DNA from: a gamma proteobacterium NOR5-3
GTDB taxonomy: Bacteria > Pseudomonadota > Gammaproteobacteria > Pseudomonadales > Halieaceae
Length of the DNA stretch: 64,000 nt
Reading direction: 5' to 3'
NCBI GenBank assembly: GCA_000158155.1
Contig: DS999405.1
Coordinates: 195,811 to 259,810 of the forward strand
Part shown: positions 25,661-34,320 of the stretch, in pieces
Layout of the letters: each line of letters starts with the position of its first letter
How positions within the stretch are numbered: position 1 is the stretch's first letter
Notes under the pieces: generated by a model
Told to the model about the DNA's origin: nothing
What the model saw: the letters and a program-made list of their open reading frames with translations, nothing else
Databases searched by the model: none
Program-made: the position numbers and the translations under genes

Positions 25661-27127
25661 TTAGTGAGTCGGGTGCGCCGCGTCCAACAGCGCAGCGATA
25701 GCAGCTAGCTTATGATCCTGCCAGCGTTCCCCGATCAGGGATATACCCAGTGGTAAGTGCGCTACCTTTCCCAGCGGCAAAGTAATATGCGGATTACCCG
25801 CCACGGCGGCTTGTCCGGCCATGCCGGGGCCAAAGTTTGCATCGCCGTTCACCCAGTCGATCATCCAGGCCGGGCCGTCGGTGATGCCCACAATGGCGTC
25901 CAGCCGGTGCTGGGCAAATAGCCGGTCCAGACCGTCTTCACGCATGGCTTTCTGTGTGTCCCGGCGCTTTTTCCTGTAGTCCTCCTCACTGTCTGTGAGG
26001 TTCTGTGATTTGAGGAAAATAGACTGGTCGAAATAGCGAAGCTCCTCGGCGGCGTGTTCCTCATTAAAAGCGATGAGCGATGCCAGGGTCATATTGCTCA
26101 GTGCGTTGGGCAGTCCTGCGAGGTAAGAATTCAGATCGCGACGAAACTCGTAAAGCAACACATCGTACGAGTCCTGCCCGTAGCCTTCATAGGGCTCTAT
26201 ATCCATGTTGGGAACCAGCAGAGCACCGTTATCTTTCAATGTTTGCAGCACCGTATCGAGCTCGGCATCACGTCGGGGATCAAAACCCTGGGTGCGCGAA
26301 AACACGCCGATTCTCAGTCCTTCCAGCGTGGACACCGCATCCAGATTCATCAGGCCCTGACGTATGGCTGTACTGTTCTGCGCCGTGTCGCTGGTGATGA
26401 CAGCGAGAGTACGCGCGGCCAGATCTACGCTGTTGGCGATGGGGCCGGCGGTATCCTGCGTGGTTGCCAGTGGCACAATGCCGTCGCCGTCCACCAGGCC
26501 CTGGGTAGGCTTAAAGCCTACAACACCGTTGATTGAGGCGGGGCAGACAATAGAGCCGGAGGTTTCTGTGCCGATGGCGACATCGACATAGCCCAGCGCT
26601 ACCGCCACCGCTGAGCCGGAACTGGATCCGCAGGGTGTGCGGTCAGGATCATGGGCATTACGTGTCTGACCGCCAACGCCGCTCCACCCTGAACTTGAGA
26701 ATTCTGATCGAAAATTTGCCCACTCACTGAGGTTGGCCTTGCCAAGAATCACGGCGCCGGCCCGTCGAAGCTGCGCTACCAGGGGCGCGTCCCTTCCCGT
26801 GTTGTTCTGTGCCAGCGCCAAGGAACCGGCGGTGGTTGGCAGGCCTCTGGACTCAATATTATCTTTAAGCAGTATGGGTTCACCATGCATCGGGCCCGGT
26901 GCTTTACGCTGACGGTCGAGCGTGCGGGCCACCTTGCGAGCCTCCGAATCAATGGCAATCACCGCGTGGTATTTCGGATCTCGCTGCTCTATGTCGGCAA
27001 TGGCCTGTTCGATGCGCGTCTGCACGGCCCCGGATTCCTGCGCAGCGCCAGGGCCAGTGTTAAGCATGAGTAGTGCCATTGCGCCGGCAATTATGCTGCG
27101 GGGCAAGGAGGTCTGAAGTCGGGTCAT
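25661..27127 (-). CDS. Amidase signature enzyme, exported
   Basis: 488 residues. Signal peptide ending near A-A-Q-E, then the amidase-signature fold with the Ser-cisSer-Lys triad visible: Lys in I-L-L-K-D-N-I-E, and the serines in C-G-S-S-S-G-S-A-V and T-E-T-S-G-S-I-V-C-P-A. It hydrolyses an amide bond; the substrate cannot be deduced. Export of an amidase-signature enzyme suggests action on peptides or environmental amides. Convergent with the MFS gene. Confidence 0.88.
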   Translation of the reverse strand: MTRLQTSLPRSIIAGAMALLMLNTGPGAAQESGAVQTRIEQAIADIEQRDPKYHAVIAIDSEARKVARTLDRQRKAPGPMHGEPILLKDNIESRGLPTTAGSLALAQNNTGRDAPLVAQLRRAGAVILGKANLSEWANFRSEFSSSGWSGVGGQTRNAHDPDRTPCGSSSGSAVAVALGYVDVAIGTETSGSIVCPASINGVVGFKPTQGLVDGDGIVPLATTQDTAGPIANSVDLAARTLAVITSDTAQNSTAIRQGLMNLDAVSTLEGLRIGVFSRTQGFDPRRDAELDTVLQTLKDNGALLVPNMDIEPYEGYGQDSYDVLLYEFRRDLNSYLAGLPNALSNMTLASLIAFNEEHAAEELRYFDQSIFLKSQNLTDSEEDYRKKRRDTQKAMREDGLDRLFAQHRLDAIVGITDGPAWMIDWVNGDANFGPGMAGQAAVAGNPHITLPLGKVAHLPLGISLIGERWQDHKLAAIAALLDAAHPTH

Positions 27128-27214
27128 GGGTCGTGGTTAATCCCTGCTGCTTTGTGTGTTTTTCTGTGGGAGCAAACGGTTCCGGGTAACTGTAAACGTC
27201 TTTGCTAGGCATAT

Positions 27215-27898
27215 TCAAATAGGCAGAGGAATGAATACGGAGCTGGCTGTGTGCACCACCTTGGTAACGCGCCGGTCCCCGGCATCCCCGGCGATGCGGG
27301 ACATCATGTCCTGGAGCGCGATGAGTTTCCCAAAGATGCGTTCGAAGCTGAGGTTGTCGATGCGTCCTCGATACTCACTGGAGACCAGAAACGGCTCCCC
27401 GGTACTCTGACGATTGTTCTTGAGTCGCCAGAGTAAAATTTCTATGTTTCTGGCACTGGTGCTCAACGCTTCAGAATCCAGACTGTCAAAGAGGTAGGAT
27501 TCGGTACTGTATCCATAGGCCCGACGCAGCATGCCTCCGAGCCCCACGATGAGTGCAAAAACCCTATCCCCTGCAAATTCTTCTTGAAACACCAGCTCCA
27601 GTGCGGCGATTTCCTGGGCGTAGGACAGCTCCTGATAAGACAGCGGTCCCGGTGTGTCCTGAAGCTGATTCAAGCGATCCTCAACGGTGTGCAGGCGCCC
27701 CCGCAGGAGCTGATCCGGGTTGCGGGCGTAAAACTTGCCCATGAGCTCTCGCACCAGAAGCCGGGTTTCGGTAATGAACTCGTCGGTGACAAGATCGATG
27801 TCGGACTTTACAAGGTTTTTGACTTCGTAGCCGCCGCAGCCCCCCAGGACGGATCCCAGGAGGAGAGCGGCAAAGTGTCGACGACCCAGGCGAGTCAC
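27215..27898 (-). CDS. Hypothetical lipoprotein
   Basis: 227 residues. An N-terminal basic stretch and hydrophobic segment end in L-G-G-C (Cys21), a lipobox. The mature part is helical with many charged residues and no motif I recognise. It begins eight bases after the SDR gene and ends 88 bases before the amidase, so it is probably in the same transcript. Confidence 0.72.
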   Translation of the reverse strand: MTRLGRRHFAALLLGSVLGGCGGYEVKNLVKSDIDLVTDEFITETRLLVRELMGKFYARNPDQLLRGRLHTVEDRLNQLQDTPGPLSYQELSYAQEIAALELVFQEEFAGDRVFALIVGLGGMLRRAYGYSTESYLFDSLDSEALSTSARNIEILLWRLKNNRQSTGEPFLVSSEYRGRIDNLSFERIFGKLIALQDMMSRIAGDAGDRRVTKVVHTASSVFIPLPI

Positions 27899-27906
27899 AG
27901 CACGAT

Positions 27907-28734
27907 TTATGTGGCTTGGCGGAGTTGTGCTGCCATTTTCTCCAGCGCCTGAAATGCGGCTATCGGGTTGTCGCGCTTGAGTTGCAAAAGTCCCATTTCC
28001 GGACCACTGCCCACGGCGATTTCAGGCTCACCGCTTTCAAAGCCAGCCATTATGACGTCTGCACACTCATCAACGCTCATGCCGCCGGCAATATCAGCGT
28101 CTGTGGTGCCGGTGGGCTTGCCGTCGCCGCCCAGGGCATTCTTGGACACGTTAGTTTGAATGAAGCCCGGGGTGATGGTGGTGACCTGCAGCCCATCTGC
28201 GGTGACTTCTGTGCGAAGCGAGTCAAAAAACCCCATGACCGCGTGTTTCGCAGCGCAATAGCCTGTTCTCAGTGGCGCGCCGACTTTTCCTGCAACACTT
28301 GAAGTGACGGCGAGGTGTCCCTCTCCCCGGGCGATCATGGCGGGGAGAACCGCCTGGGTGAGAGCGATTTGCCCCAGAACGTTAATCTCCATCATCTGGC
28401 GATAGACGTCGAAGGCCGTGTCGACACAAAACGAGCGCTGTGACACGCCTGCGTTATTAACAAGAAGGTCGATTTTTCCAAACTGTGCCAGAACCTGTTG
28501 CGCTGCCGGCTCCATGGTCTCGTGCCTGGAAACGTCCAGGGGTAGTACCAGCACGTCGCCGGCTCCTGCATCACGGCAAAGTGTTGCTACCCGCTGTAAC
28601 GCTGACTCGTTCCGTGCCGAGAGCACAAGGACGCTCCCACGAGCCGCCATTCTCACAGCGAGAGCCTCGCCAATGCCGGAAGACGCTCCGGTGATCCATA
28701 CGACTTTGCCATCGAATTGAATGCCTGGGTACAT
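27907..28734 (-). CDS. Short-chain dehydrogenase/reductase
   Basis: 275 residues. Classical SDR: cofactor loop T-G-A-S-S-G-I-G-E near residues 15-23, L-V-N-N-A-G, catalytic S in V-T-S-S-V-A and Y-x-x-x-K in Y-C-A-A-K. The A-R-N after the second strand favours NADP(H). Similar to the DHRS7-like group; substrate unknown. Upstream of the lipoprotein gene on the same strand. Confidence 0.88.
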   Translation of the reverse strand: MYPGIQFDGKVVWITGASSGIGEALAVRMAARGSVLVLSARNESALQRVATLCRDAGAGDVLVLPLDVSRHETMEPAAQQVLAQFGKIDLLVNNAGVSQRSFCVDTAFDVYRQMMEINVLGQIALTQAVLPAMIARGEGHLAVTSSVAGKVGAPLRTGYCAAKHAVMGFFDSLRTEVTADGLQVTTITPGFIQTNVSKNALGGDGKPTGTTDADIAGGMSVDECADVIMAGFESGEPEIAVGSGPEMGLLQLKRDNPIAAFQALEKMAAQLRQAT

Positions 28735-28914
28735 GAGTTCGGGTTCTCCTTAGGAATGTCTTGTGAAGCATAACTCGAAACAGAGAATTGCGGCAGCTGA
28801 TTCCTTGAACCGGACGTGGACGTGCATAATGCCAGCAGGTAACTTAGCGTCCTGAATTGATAGTTCGACTAACCTAAGCTTAATGACACCCTAAAAACAC
28901 AAGAGTCTCTCGCT

Positions 28915-29340
28915 ATGCCAACACCCAATACTATTAAAGACTGTATGCGTCGTAATCCGTTGACCATTAACTGCAATTCGAATCTGGTGCAGGCTGTAGA
29001 AACGTTGGTGGAATATAAACTTACCGGCGTAACTGTCGTCGATGATGACGGCAAGCCTGTGGGCGTACTTTCAGAACTTGATTGTATAAAGTCCGTGCTG
29101 AACGCGATTTACAATGATGGCGACCCGGAGCATGCGCTTGTTCAGGATGCCATGACCAGCAGCATTGTCAGCTGTAGTCCGGGCGACTCCATTGTTGAGG
29201 TGGCGGCCGATATGCTGGCAACCCGGCAGCGTCGCCGCCCCGTGATCGAAAATGGCCGTCTCGTAGGGCAGGTCAGTTCCAGTAACGTGTTGTGGGCGCT
29301 GATGGAAAACTCTCGTCGTCGAGTCCATCCCAAGGGGTGA
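28915..29340 (+). CDS. CBS-domain pair protein
   Basis: 141 residues forming two CBS repeats: the first around T-I-N-C-N-S-N-L-V-Q-A-V-E and V-T-V-V-D-D-D-G-K-P-V-G-V-L-S, the second around I-V-S-C-S-P-G-D-S and R-R-R-P-V-I-E-N-G-R-L-V-G-Q-V-S. Stand-alone CBS pairs bind adenosine nucleotides and act as sensors. No partner gene is linked. Confidence 0.88.
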   Translation: MPTPNTIKDCMRRNPLTINCNSNLVQAVETLVEYKLTGVTVVDDDGKPVGVLSELDCIKSVLNAIYNDGDPEHALVQDAMTSSIVSCSPGDSIVEVAADMLATRQRRRPVIENGRLVGQVSSSNVLWALMENSRRRVHPKG

Positions 29341-29420
29341 TGAGAAAAACTAAAAATTAGTGGAATAAACTCACGTGCGTCCGCGTCAATAAGGCAGTGG
29401 TGGAGTGAAACACCCTATTT

Positions 29421-29497
29421 GAGGTGGCGCCGAAGGGTATATTGGGAGCGATAGCGATCCAGCATAGGAACGCATCGCGGCCCTCGGCGCCAGCCTC
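29421..29497. repeat. Imperfect inverted repeat (hairpin)
   Basis: GAGGTGGCGCCGAAGGG (29421-29437) and CCCTCGGCGCCAGCCTC (29481-29497) form a 15-bp stem with two single-base bulges around a 43-base loop. No T run follows, so it is not a plain terminator. It lies in the 413-base gap between the CBS gene and the anti-sigma gene, where no gene is supported. Confidence 0.6.
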
Positions 29498-29540
29498 ATA
29501 GTCTTAAAGATCGTCTCAAAAACATCCTCAGATTACCTAA

Positions 29541-29576
29541 AGCCACACACAGCCACACACAGCCACACACAGCCAC
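29541..29576. repeat. Direct tandem repeat, unit AGCCACACAC, 3.6 copies
   Basis: Three perfect copies of the ten-base unit plus AGCCAC. The ten-base period equals about one helical turn. It lies in the same gene-free gap, which is otherwise unremarkable; a short CGCCCAC/GTGGGCG hairpin is near 29685-29705. Confidence 0.85.
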
Positions 29577-29753
29577 CCGCAGAACGGCCTCAGCTTGCCA
29601 GCTTCTCCCGCCGGTGAGTTTTAATGACGTGATGGTTGCCGCGGTGGGCTTGTTACGGAACGCCTTTTGGTCCATAAGCCAGCGTCGCCCACACCTCGGT
29701 GGGCGTGGGGACGAGAGTAGTAGGTAGTTGGGGGGCGAGAGTGTCTAAAGACC

Positions 29754-30530
29754 TTAGTTTTGCCAGTGACGCTTGATGAGGTCGCTCTCCGCTTCTCTGC
29801 CCAGGGCAATGTCGCCAGCGTGCTGGCTGATGAAGCTCGCAACCGGTGCTGAATCACTTGCTCCTGCAGGACGGTAAGCGTCCGTGGAGTCCAGGTAGGA
29901 CTCGAGTCCTGCAGCCTGGGTTACCCAGCTGTCCTGCTCTCGACAGGCCACGGCTCGCCAGTCGGATTCACCACCGCGCAGAAGATATTCTCTGCACCAG
30001 CGGCCGTCTTCATGAGGAAAACTCAATACGGGCTGTATCTCCCGTCCGTCGCTTAATTCAGCCCAACCGTCCCCTGAAGAGAGCGTATCCAGCGCTGCAG
30101 TGACCAGGCTGTCATTACCGGGTAAGCGATTTTGTGGCGATTGGCCCAGATCCGTCACCAGACCAAGCGCAATGGCCCCGACGAATGATGCGGCAACAGC
30201 GTACATCCAGACGGGTCTTGCGGTGGCTGCTGCCGCAGGCGCACTACCTGGAAACGGAAGTACCGTTGCCCCGGGCGAGGTTTCAAGCGCAGCCCCGCCT
30301 GTCGTGACGGTCTGCTGAAGAAGTGATTCGACGGCTGTGGGTACGGTGTCATGTGCAGCAAGGGAGTCACGCAGGCGCTGATTGAGCTCCTGCATTTTAA
30401 GAAGACCTTCCTGAAGTGCACTTTCGGTGCGTAGCCGCACTTCGAGGGCTCGAGACAATGGGGGTTCGAGCTCGCCATCAAGATACTGCGACAGCAGTTC
30501 AATGTCCTGATCACTCAATAGCTGTTTCAT
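29754..30530 (-). CDS. Membrane anti-sigma factor (RseA/MucA-like)
   Basis: About 258 residues from ATG 30530, which has A-A-G-G-G seven bases upstream. The N-terminal cytoplasmic part (L-L-S-Q-Y-L-D-G-E-L, then E-S-A-L-Q-E) has the shape of RseA-type sigma-binding domains; no zinc H-x3-C-x2-C motif. One membrane helix (about 112-130), then a periplasmic domain of some 125 residues. It follows the ECF sigma gene, whose activity it should hold until proteolysis or another signal. The periplasmic part is not a family I recognise. Confidence 0.8.
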   Translation of the reverse strand: MKQLLSDQDIELLSQYLDGELEPPLSRALEVRLRTESALQEGLLKMQELNQRLRDSLAAHDTVPTAVESLLQQTVTTGGAALETSPGATVLPFPGSAPAAAATARPVWMYAVAASFVGAIALGLVTDLGQSPQNRLPGNDSLVTAALDTLSSGDGWAELSDGREIQPVLSFPHEDGRWCREYLLRGGESDWRAVACREQDSWVTQAAGLESYLDSTDAYRPAGASDSAPVASFISQHAGDIALGREAESDLIKRHWQN

Positions 30531-30580
30531 GCCTATACCCTTCATGCTCTGCGTGTACCTATACGTTCCGTTTCGCACCG

Positions 30581-31093
30581 CTACTCGACTGCGCGCAACA
30601 GCTGCTTTCTCGCCCTGGCAATGCGACTCATGATCGTGCCGATGGGCACCTCCAGAATCTCCGCTGCTTCGGCGTAACTTCTACCCTCAACCGCTACAAG
30701 CGTCAGGGCCATTCTTTGTTCTTCGGGCAGCTTGGCCATGGCCTCGTTTACCGACTCGAGAGCTCTTTCTCCGGCAGACTGCGTCTCCGCAGACGGTGAA
30801 AGATCTCTGGCCTCACCCGTTTGCGCTACCGTGTTCGCATGGCGTGTGCGAACTTCCCGGGAGCGCAGCTCGTCGATCCACAGGTTCTTGCACACGCGAT
30901 ACGCCCAGCGCGCCGTGTGCGCGTCGTCAGGTATACCGCGTTCCAGCAGACGCTCGACGGTGCATTGAAGCAAATCGTCCGCATCCGCATCGCTGCCGGT
31001 CAGAGACAGGCAGAAACGCTTGAGGCCCTTGAGCTCCGCCATCAGTTCCTGGCGCTGCCGTTTGCCGAGTTGTCGATCACTGAGCGACGTCAT
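30581..31093 (-). CDS. ECF RNA polymerase sigma factor
   Basis: 170 residues, sigma-70 regions 2 and 4 only. Region 2 contains D-A-D-D-L-L-Q-C-T and A-Y-R-V-C-K-N-L-W-I-D; region 4 contains L-P-E-E-Q-R-M-A-L-T-L-V and the helix-turn-helix S-Y-A-E-A-A-E-I-L-E-V-P-I-G-T. Start ATG 31093 has AGGGA six bases upstream. Co-transcribed with the anti-sigma gene 50 bases later. A GGAAT-16-CGTC element just upstream suggests it drives its own operon. Confidence 0.92.
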   Translation of the reverse strand: MTSLSDRQLGKRQRQELMAELKGLKRFCLSLTGSDADADDLLQCTVERLLERGIPDDAHTARWAYRVCKNLWIDELRSREVRTRHANTVAQTGEARDLSPSAETQSAGERALESVNEAMAKLPEEQRMALTLVAVEGRSYAEAAEILEVPIGTIMSRIARARKQLLRAVE

Positions 31094-31114
31094 TCATTCC
31101 CTGCTAGAATCTAA

Positions 31115-31139
31115 GACGCTTGCGGGCCCCCTTTATTCC
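31115..31139 (-). promoter_or_regulatory. Putative ECF promoter for the sigma/anti-sigma operon
   Basis: On the minus strand, GGAAT (31139-31135), 16 bases, then CGTC (31118-31115), 22 bases before the sigma start. This resembles ECF promoters (GGAA(C/T)-16/17-CGT). It mirrors a second element on the plus strand. Confidence 0.45.
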
Positions 31140-31151
31140 GTTTTTTTACGA

Positions 31152-31178
31152 GGAACTAAAAGGGGCTTGAGATCGTTA
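31152..31178 (+). promoter_or_regulatory. Putative ECF promoter for the repeat-bearing subtilase
   Basis: GGAAC (31152-31156), 17 bases, then CGTTA (31174-31178), about 78 bases before the protease start. It matches the common ECF form GGAAC-16/17-CGTT and is back to back with the minus-strand element. Confidence 0.5.
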
Positions 31179-31255
31179 GTATAAGGAAGCGAGAGTCCGG
31201 CATACAGAGATGCTGCACTATTAACGTAATTTCTACCCAGACGGGTGGTAACATC

Positions 31256-33181
31256 ATGAATTTATTAAATATTTGTCTTTCGTCGGGAACCTCAGGGTGG
31301 ATCAGTGTCCTGCGGGGCGGGGGCTCAACACGCAAGCCCCTGCCTTTTGTACGTGAATTCGGTTCGAATCCTGCGGTAGTTTTGGCGACGTTGTTGGGTG
31401 TATGCCTGTTGGTCAATTCGGGGCAGGTTTTGGCGCAGCTCCCCGTCGGCGGGTTTCTGGGCCCGGATCCTGCGGAGCAGGAGGTCGAGGAGCGCGTAGA
31501 GCAGCAGCTTGAAAAACGCGTGGAAGACAGCGTCGAGGAAGGCATAGAGGACGTTGTGGAAATTGCCACTGAGCTGAATATTCAGGAAAACATCGAAGAC
31601 AATATTGAAGAGACTATCGAGCAGACCGTAGATGCCACGGTTGAGGACACCATCGACGACGCCGTCGCACAAACGTTAGATGAACGCCTGGAGGAGTCCG
31701 TTGAGTCCAGCGTTGAAGCGGGCGTTGCGGAAGCCGTCGAATCATCCGTAGAAGAAGGTGTCGAGGGCAGCGTTGAAGAAGCTGTCGCCGCAACGGTAGA
31801 GGACAGCGTAGAAGAGGCTCTGGAAAGTGAGCTGTTGGCGAGTGTCGAGAGCGATGTAGAGGCGTCTGTAGAAGATAGTGTAGAGGCAAATGTTGAAGCC
31901 TCGGTAGAAGAGTCTGTTGCAGACTCTGTAGAAGCAGCACTTGAGGAATCCGTGGCGGATGCCGTTGCCGGTGCGGTTGAAGACGGTGTAGAAGACAGCG
32001 TAGAAGGCGCCGTGGAATCGTCCGTAGAAGACGATGTTGAGCAACGCGTTGTTCTGGCAATTGAGAGCCGTCTGGAAAACGAAATCGATGAAATTCTTGA
32101 CGGTCTGGAAAACGACCTTGAAGTCGATGAGCGGCGTATTCTGAAGGAACAGTGGCTGGTGATGGCCGAGCCAACGGTTTTTGAGGAACTCACTTCCCAA
32201 GGCTATCTGTTTGATACGGTAACCGAGTTACCAGGACTGGGGCTAAGACTGGCCGAGGTCGCGGCGCCGTCCACCTTTGATATCACGCAAATCCGGGACG
32301 GGGTACTTGATGTGGTGGGTAAGGATCGTGCGGAAGTCGATCTTAATCATATCTACACGGCTGGCGTACCCGAGATGGTGGCGGGAGCCGGTGTGATGCC
32401 ACGAGCTGCCATGGCGTTCCCCTCGGATCTCGATACTTTGGATCTGCGGGTCGGCATGATTGACAGCCGCGTTGATACACAACACCCGGCACTGGTTCAC
32501 TCCAGCATCCACACACGCTCTTTCGCCAGACCCGGGGCAGAAGCACCGGAGTTTCACGGGACGGCGATCGCCTCAATCATTGCCGCAAACTCTCCGGAGT
32601 ATCAGGGTCTGGCTCCCCGGGCTGAGGTTTATGCGGCTTCAGTGTTTGAGCTTGACGATAAGCGGGGTGAAATTGCGAGTACGGTCAGTTTAATTCGGGC
32701 GCTAGACTGGCTGATTTCCTCCGGAGTAGATGTAGTGAACATCAGTTTGGCGGGGCCGCCCAACCGGTTGCTGGAAAGAGCCCTTGATCGTGCGAGTTCA
32801 CAGCATATGGTGGTTATGGCCGCTGCGGGTAATGGGGGGCCGGTAGCCCGGCCCATGTATCCTGCTGCCTACGATAGCGTCGTAGCGGTTACTGCGGTGG
32901 ATTCAGCGCAACAGGTGTTTCGCCTTGCTAATCGCGGTGAGTATCTTGCTTTGGCTGCGCCGGGAGTGGATTTACGCCATGCGCAGTCCGGTGGTGGCTA
33001 TGCGGCGTCTTCTGGTACATCGTTTGCCGTGCCGTTCGCAGTGACCGCGGCAGCGCGTCTAAGCCGGCTGAGCCCAGACTCAGACATCATTACCATGCTG
33101 TTGGAAAGCGCGATGGATCTTGGCCCCCCCGGACGGGATTCGATCTATGGTTACGGACTACTGACCCTGGGAGCGCTGTGA
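31256..33181 (+). CDS. Exported subtilisin-like (S8) protease with V-E-x-x tetrad repeat
   Basis: 641 residues. A long n-region and hydrophobic segment (about 39-60, cut after V-L-A) form the signal peptide. Residues 77-268 are a highly acidic four-residue repeat in which nearly every fourth residue is V, I or L, usually followed by E or D. A linker (270-395) leads to an S8 domain with Asp403 (M-I-D-S-R), His434 (F-H-G-T), the oxyanion Asn526 (A-G-N-G-G) and Ser589 (S-G-T-S-F-A), so the triad looks intact. A GGTGG lies six bases before the ATG. Divergent from the ECF sigma operon. Confidence 0.88.
   Translation: MNLLNICLSSGTSGWISVLRGGGSTRKPLPFVREFGSNPAVVLATLLGVCLLVNSGQVLAQLPVGGFLGPDPAEQEVEERVEQQLEKRVEDSVEEGIEDVVEIATELNIQENIEDNIEETIEQTVDATVEDTIDDAVAQTLDERLEESVESSVEAGVAEAVESSVEEGVEGSVEEAVAATVEDSVEEALESELLASVESDVEASVEDSVEANVEASVEESVADSVEAALEESVADAVAGAVEDGVEDSVEGAVESSVEDDVEQRVVLAIESRLENEIDEILDGLENDLEVDERRILKEQWLVMAEPTVFEELTSQGYLFDTVTELPGLGLRLAEVAAPSTFDITQIRDGVLDVVGKDRAEVDLNHIYTAGVPEMVAGAGVMPRAAMAFPSDLDTLDLRVGMIDSRVDTQHPALVHSSIHTRSFARPGAEAPEFHGTAIASIIAANSPEYQGLAPRAEVYAASVFELDDKRGEIASTVSLIRALDWLISSGVDVVNISLAGPPNRLLERALDRASSQHMVVMAAAGNGGPVARPMYPAAYDSVVAVTAVDSAQQVFRLANRGEYLALAAPGVDLRHAQSGGGYAASSGTSFAVPFAVTAAARLSRLSPDSDIITMLLESAMDLGPPGRDSIYGYGLLTLGAL
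31484..32059 (+). repeat. Coding repeat, 12-base period (four-residue tetrads)
   Basis: Hydrophobic V/I/L stand at residues 77, 81, 85 and so on to 265, 48 successive positions, with one exception (T105). The codons for V and E vary, so the repeat is older at the DNA level than at the protein level. The reverse strand is open only because the composition is biased. Confidence 0.92.
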
Positions 33182-33239
33182 CCTCAGGGTCTACCGCCAG
33201 ACTCAGTTGTTGGTGCCTGGTCGGGCGCGCATTTGAGTT

Positions 33240-34178
33240 TTACCAGCTGTATTGCAACCGCGTACCCAGAATGGTTTGAGTGAAGTCCGCCCGGGGCAGG
33301 TTGGAGATATAGTCCCCATAGCTCAGATACCATTGCCAATTGAGCTTTTGTGTCAGGGGCATCTCCAGATCCAGCTTCAATCGCATACGATCATCTTTTC
33401 TCGGTTCCAAAATAGTGGGCTCGTCAGAGTTGTAGTTGCGGACCTCGTAGCGCAACGCCGCCTCCAGTTTCACCTTCCTATCCATGAAGTCCACACGTCG
33501 GATGTAACGCAGCTTGAGTGAGTGAGCGTCAAAGTCGAGCGCATCGGCGACGGCATCTTCATCCCGATACCGATATCCGAGATTAAAGTAGCTGCGCAAG
33601 CCACGATGAAAAAAATACAGGTCTGCTTCTCCGGTATGCGTTTGGGCGTCGCGTAGAGAGCGATTGTCGATTTCGCGCTCTGAGTAGACGTAGGCACCCC
33701 TTGCAAACCAGCGGCGAGACAGGAATCCCGATAGTGATGGTGAAATGCGGGTGTATTTCAGGAAGGGATCGCCATCGAGCCTTGAGTCAATGTAATAGGC
33801 TGAAAGCGCCGCATTGCTGCTCCCCAAGTCGGTGTTGATGTCTGCGCCGAGAATCTGCGTCATCCGATCCACGGCGGAAAACTCCTGGTAACTGCTTTGG
33901 CTGACGTCGTAGTTAAGAGAGGCCTCGGTACGCTCACTGAAGGTGTGTTTTACGCCCAGTTCGAGATCAATGATGGCCGCATAATCACTTTGTCCGCTGG
34001 ATAGATCGACTTCATCAACAGAAACATTCGTGTCGTACTCTCCACCCACCCCGACTTCCGCACGCCAGCGGGTTTTACTGACGGTATTGTCCGCTTCCTG
34101 AGCCACCACAGACTCAATCAAGAACAAGCACAGAATAGCCAGTAGCGTGCGAACTTGTCGGGGTGCGGTCGTGGACAC
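33240..34178 (-). CDS. Outer-membrane beta-barrel protein
   Basis: 312 residues. Signal peptide ending near V-V-A-Q-E, then alternating strands with many aromatic girdle residues and a last strand ending L-Q-Y-S-W, a C-terminal aromatic as required for BAM insertion. The start G-G-E-Y-D-T-N-V resembles the barrel region of surface-lipoprotein-assembly-like (DUF560) or DUF2860-type proteins, but I cannot assign a family. Convergent with the subtilase, so no operon link is shown. Confidence 0.75.
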   Translation of the reverse strand: MSTTAPRQVRTLLAILCLFLIESVVAQEADNTVSKTRWRAEVGVGGEYDTNVSVDEVDLSSGQSDYAAIIDLELGVKHTFSERTEASLNYDVSQSSYQEFSAVDRMTQILGADINTDLGSSNAALSAYYIDSRLDGDPFLKYTRISPSLSGFLSRRWFARGAYVYSEREIDNRSLRDAQTHTGEADLYFFHRGLRSYFNLGYRYRDEDAVADALDFDAHSLKLRYIRRVDFMDRKVKLEAALRYEVRNYNSDEPTILEPRKDDRMRLKLDLEMPLTQKLNWQWYLSYGDYISNLPRADFTQTILGTRLQYSW

Positions 34179-34320
34179 TTGTGTGCTCAGGGAGTCAGTA
34201 GGGGACGCAGACTAATCAATGGATGCTTGCGGCTCAAGACTGCCACTGGGCCGCTGTCTGTGTTTGCGATCCGATGATAAACTCCGCAGCTATTCGCACC
34301 ATAACGTTTAAGGATTTTTC

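Noticed and set aside
25648-25677. Hairpin CGCACCCG/CGGGTGCG between the MFS and amidase genes
   Set aside because: No T run on either side and it overlaps the amidase end, so a terminator call is not supported.
31582-32193. 203-codon Ser/Thr-rich open frame opposite the repeat region
   Set aside because: It is the mirror of the V-E-x-x codons (S-S-T-x patterns) and has no start context; the plus frame is continuous with an S8 protease.
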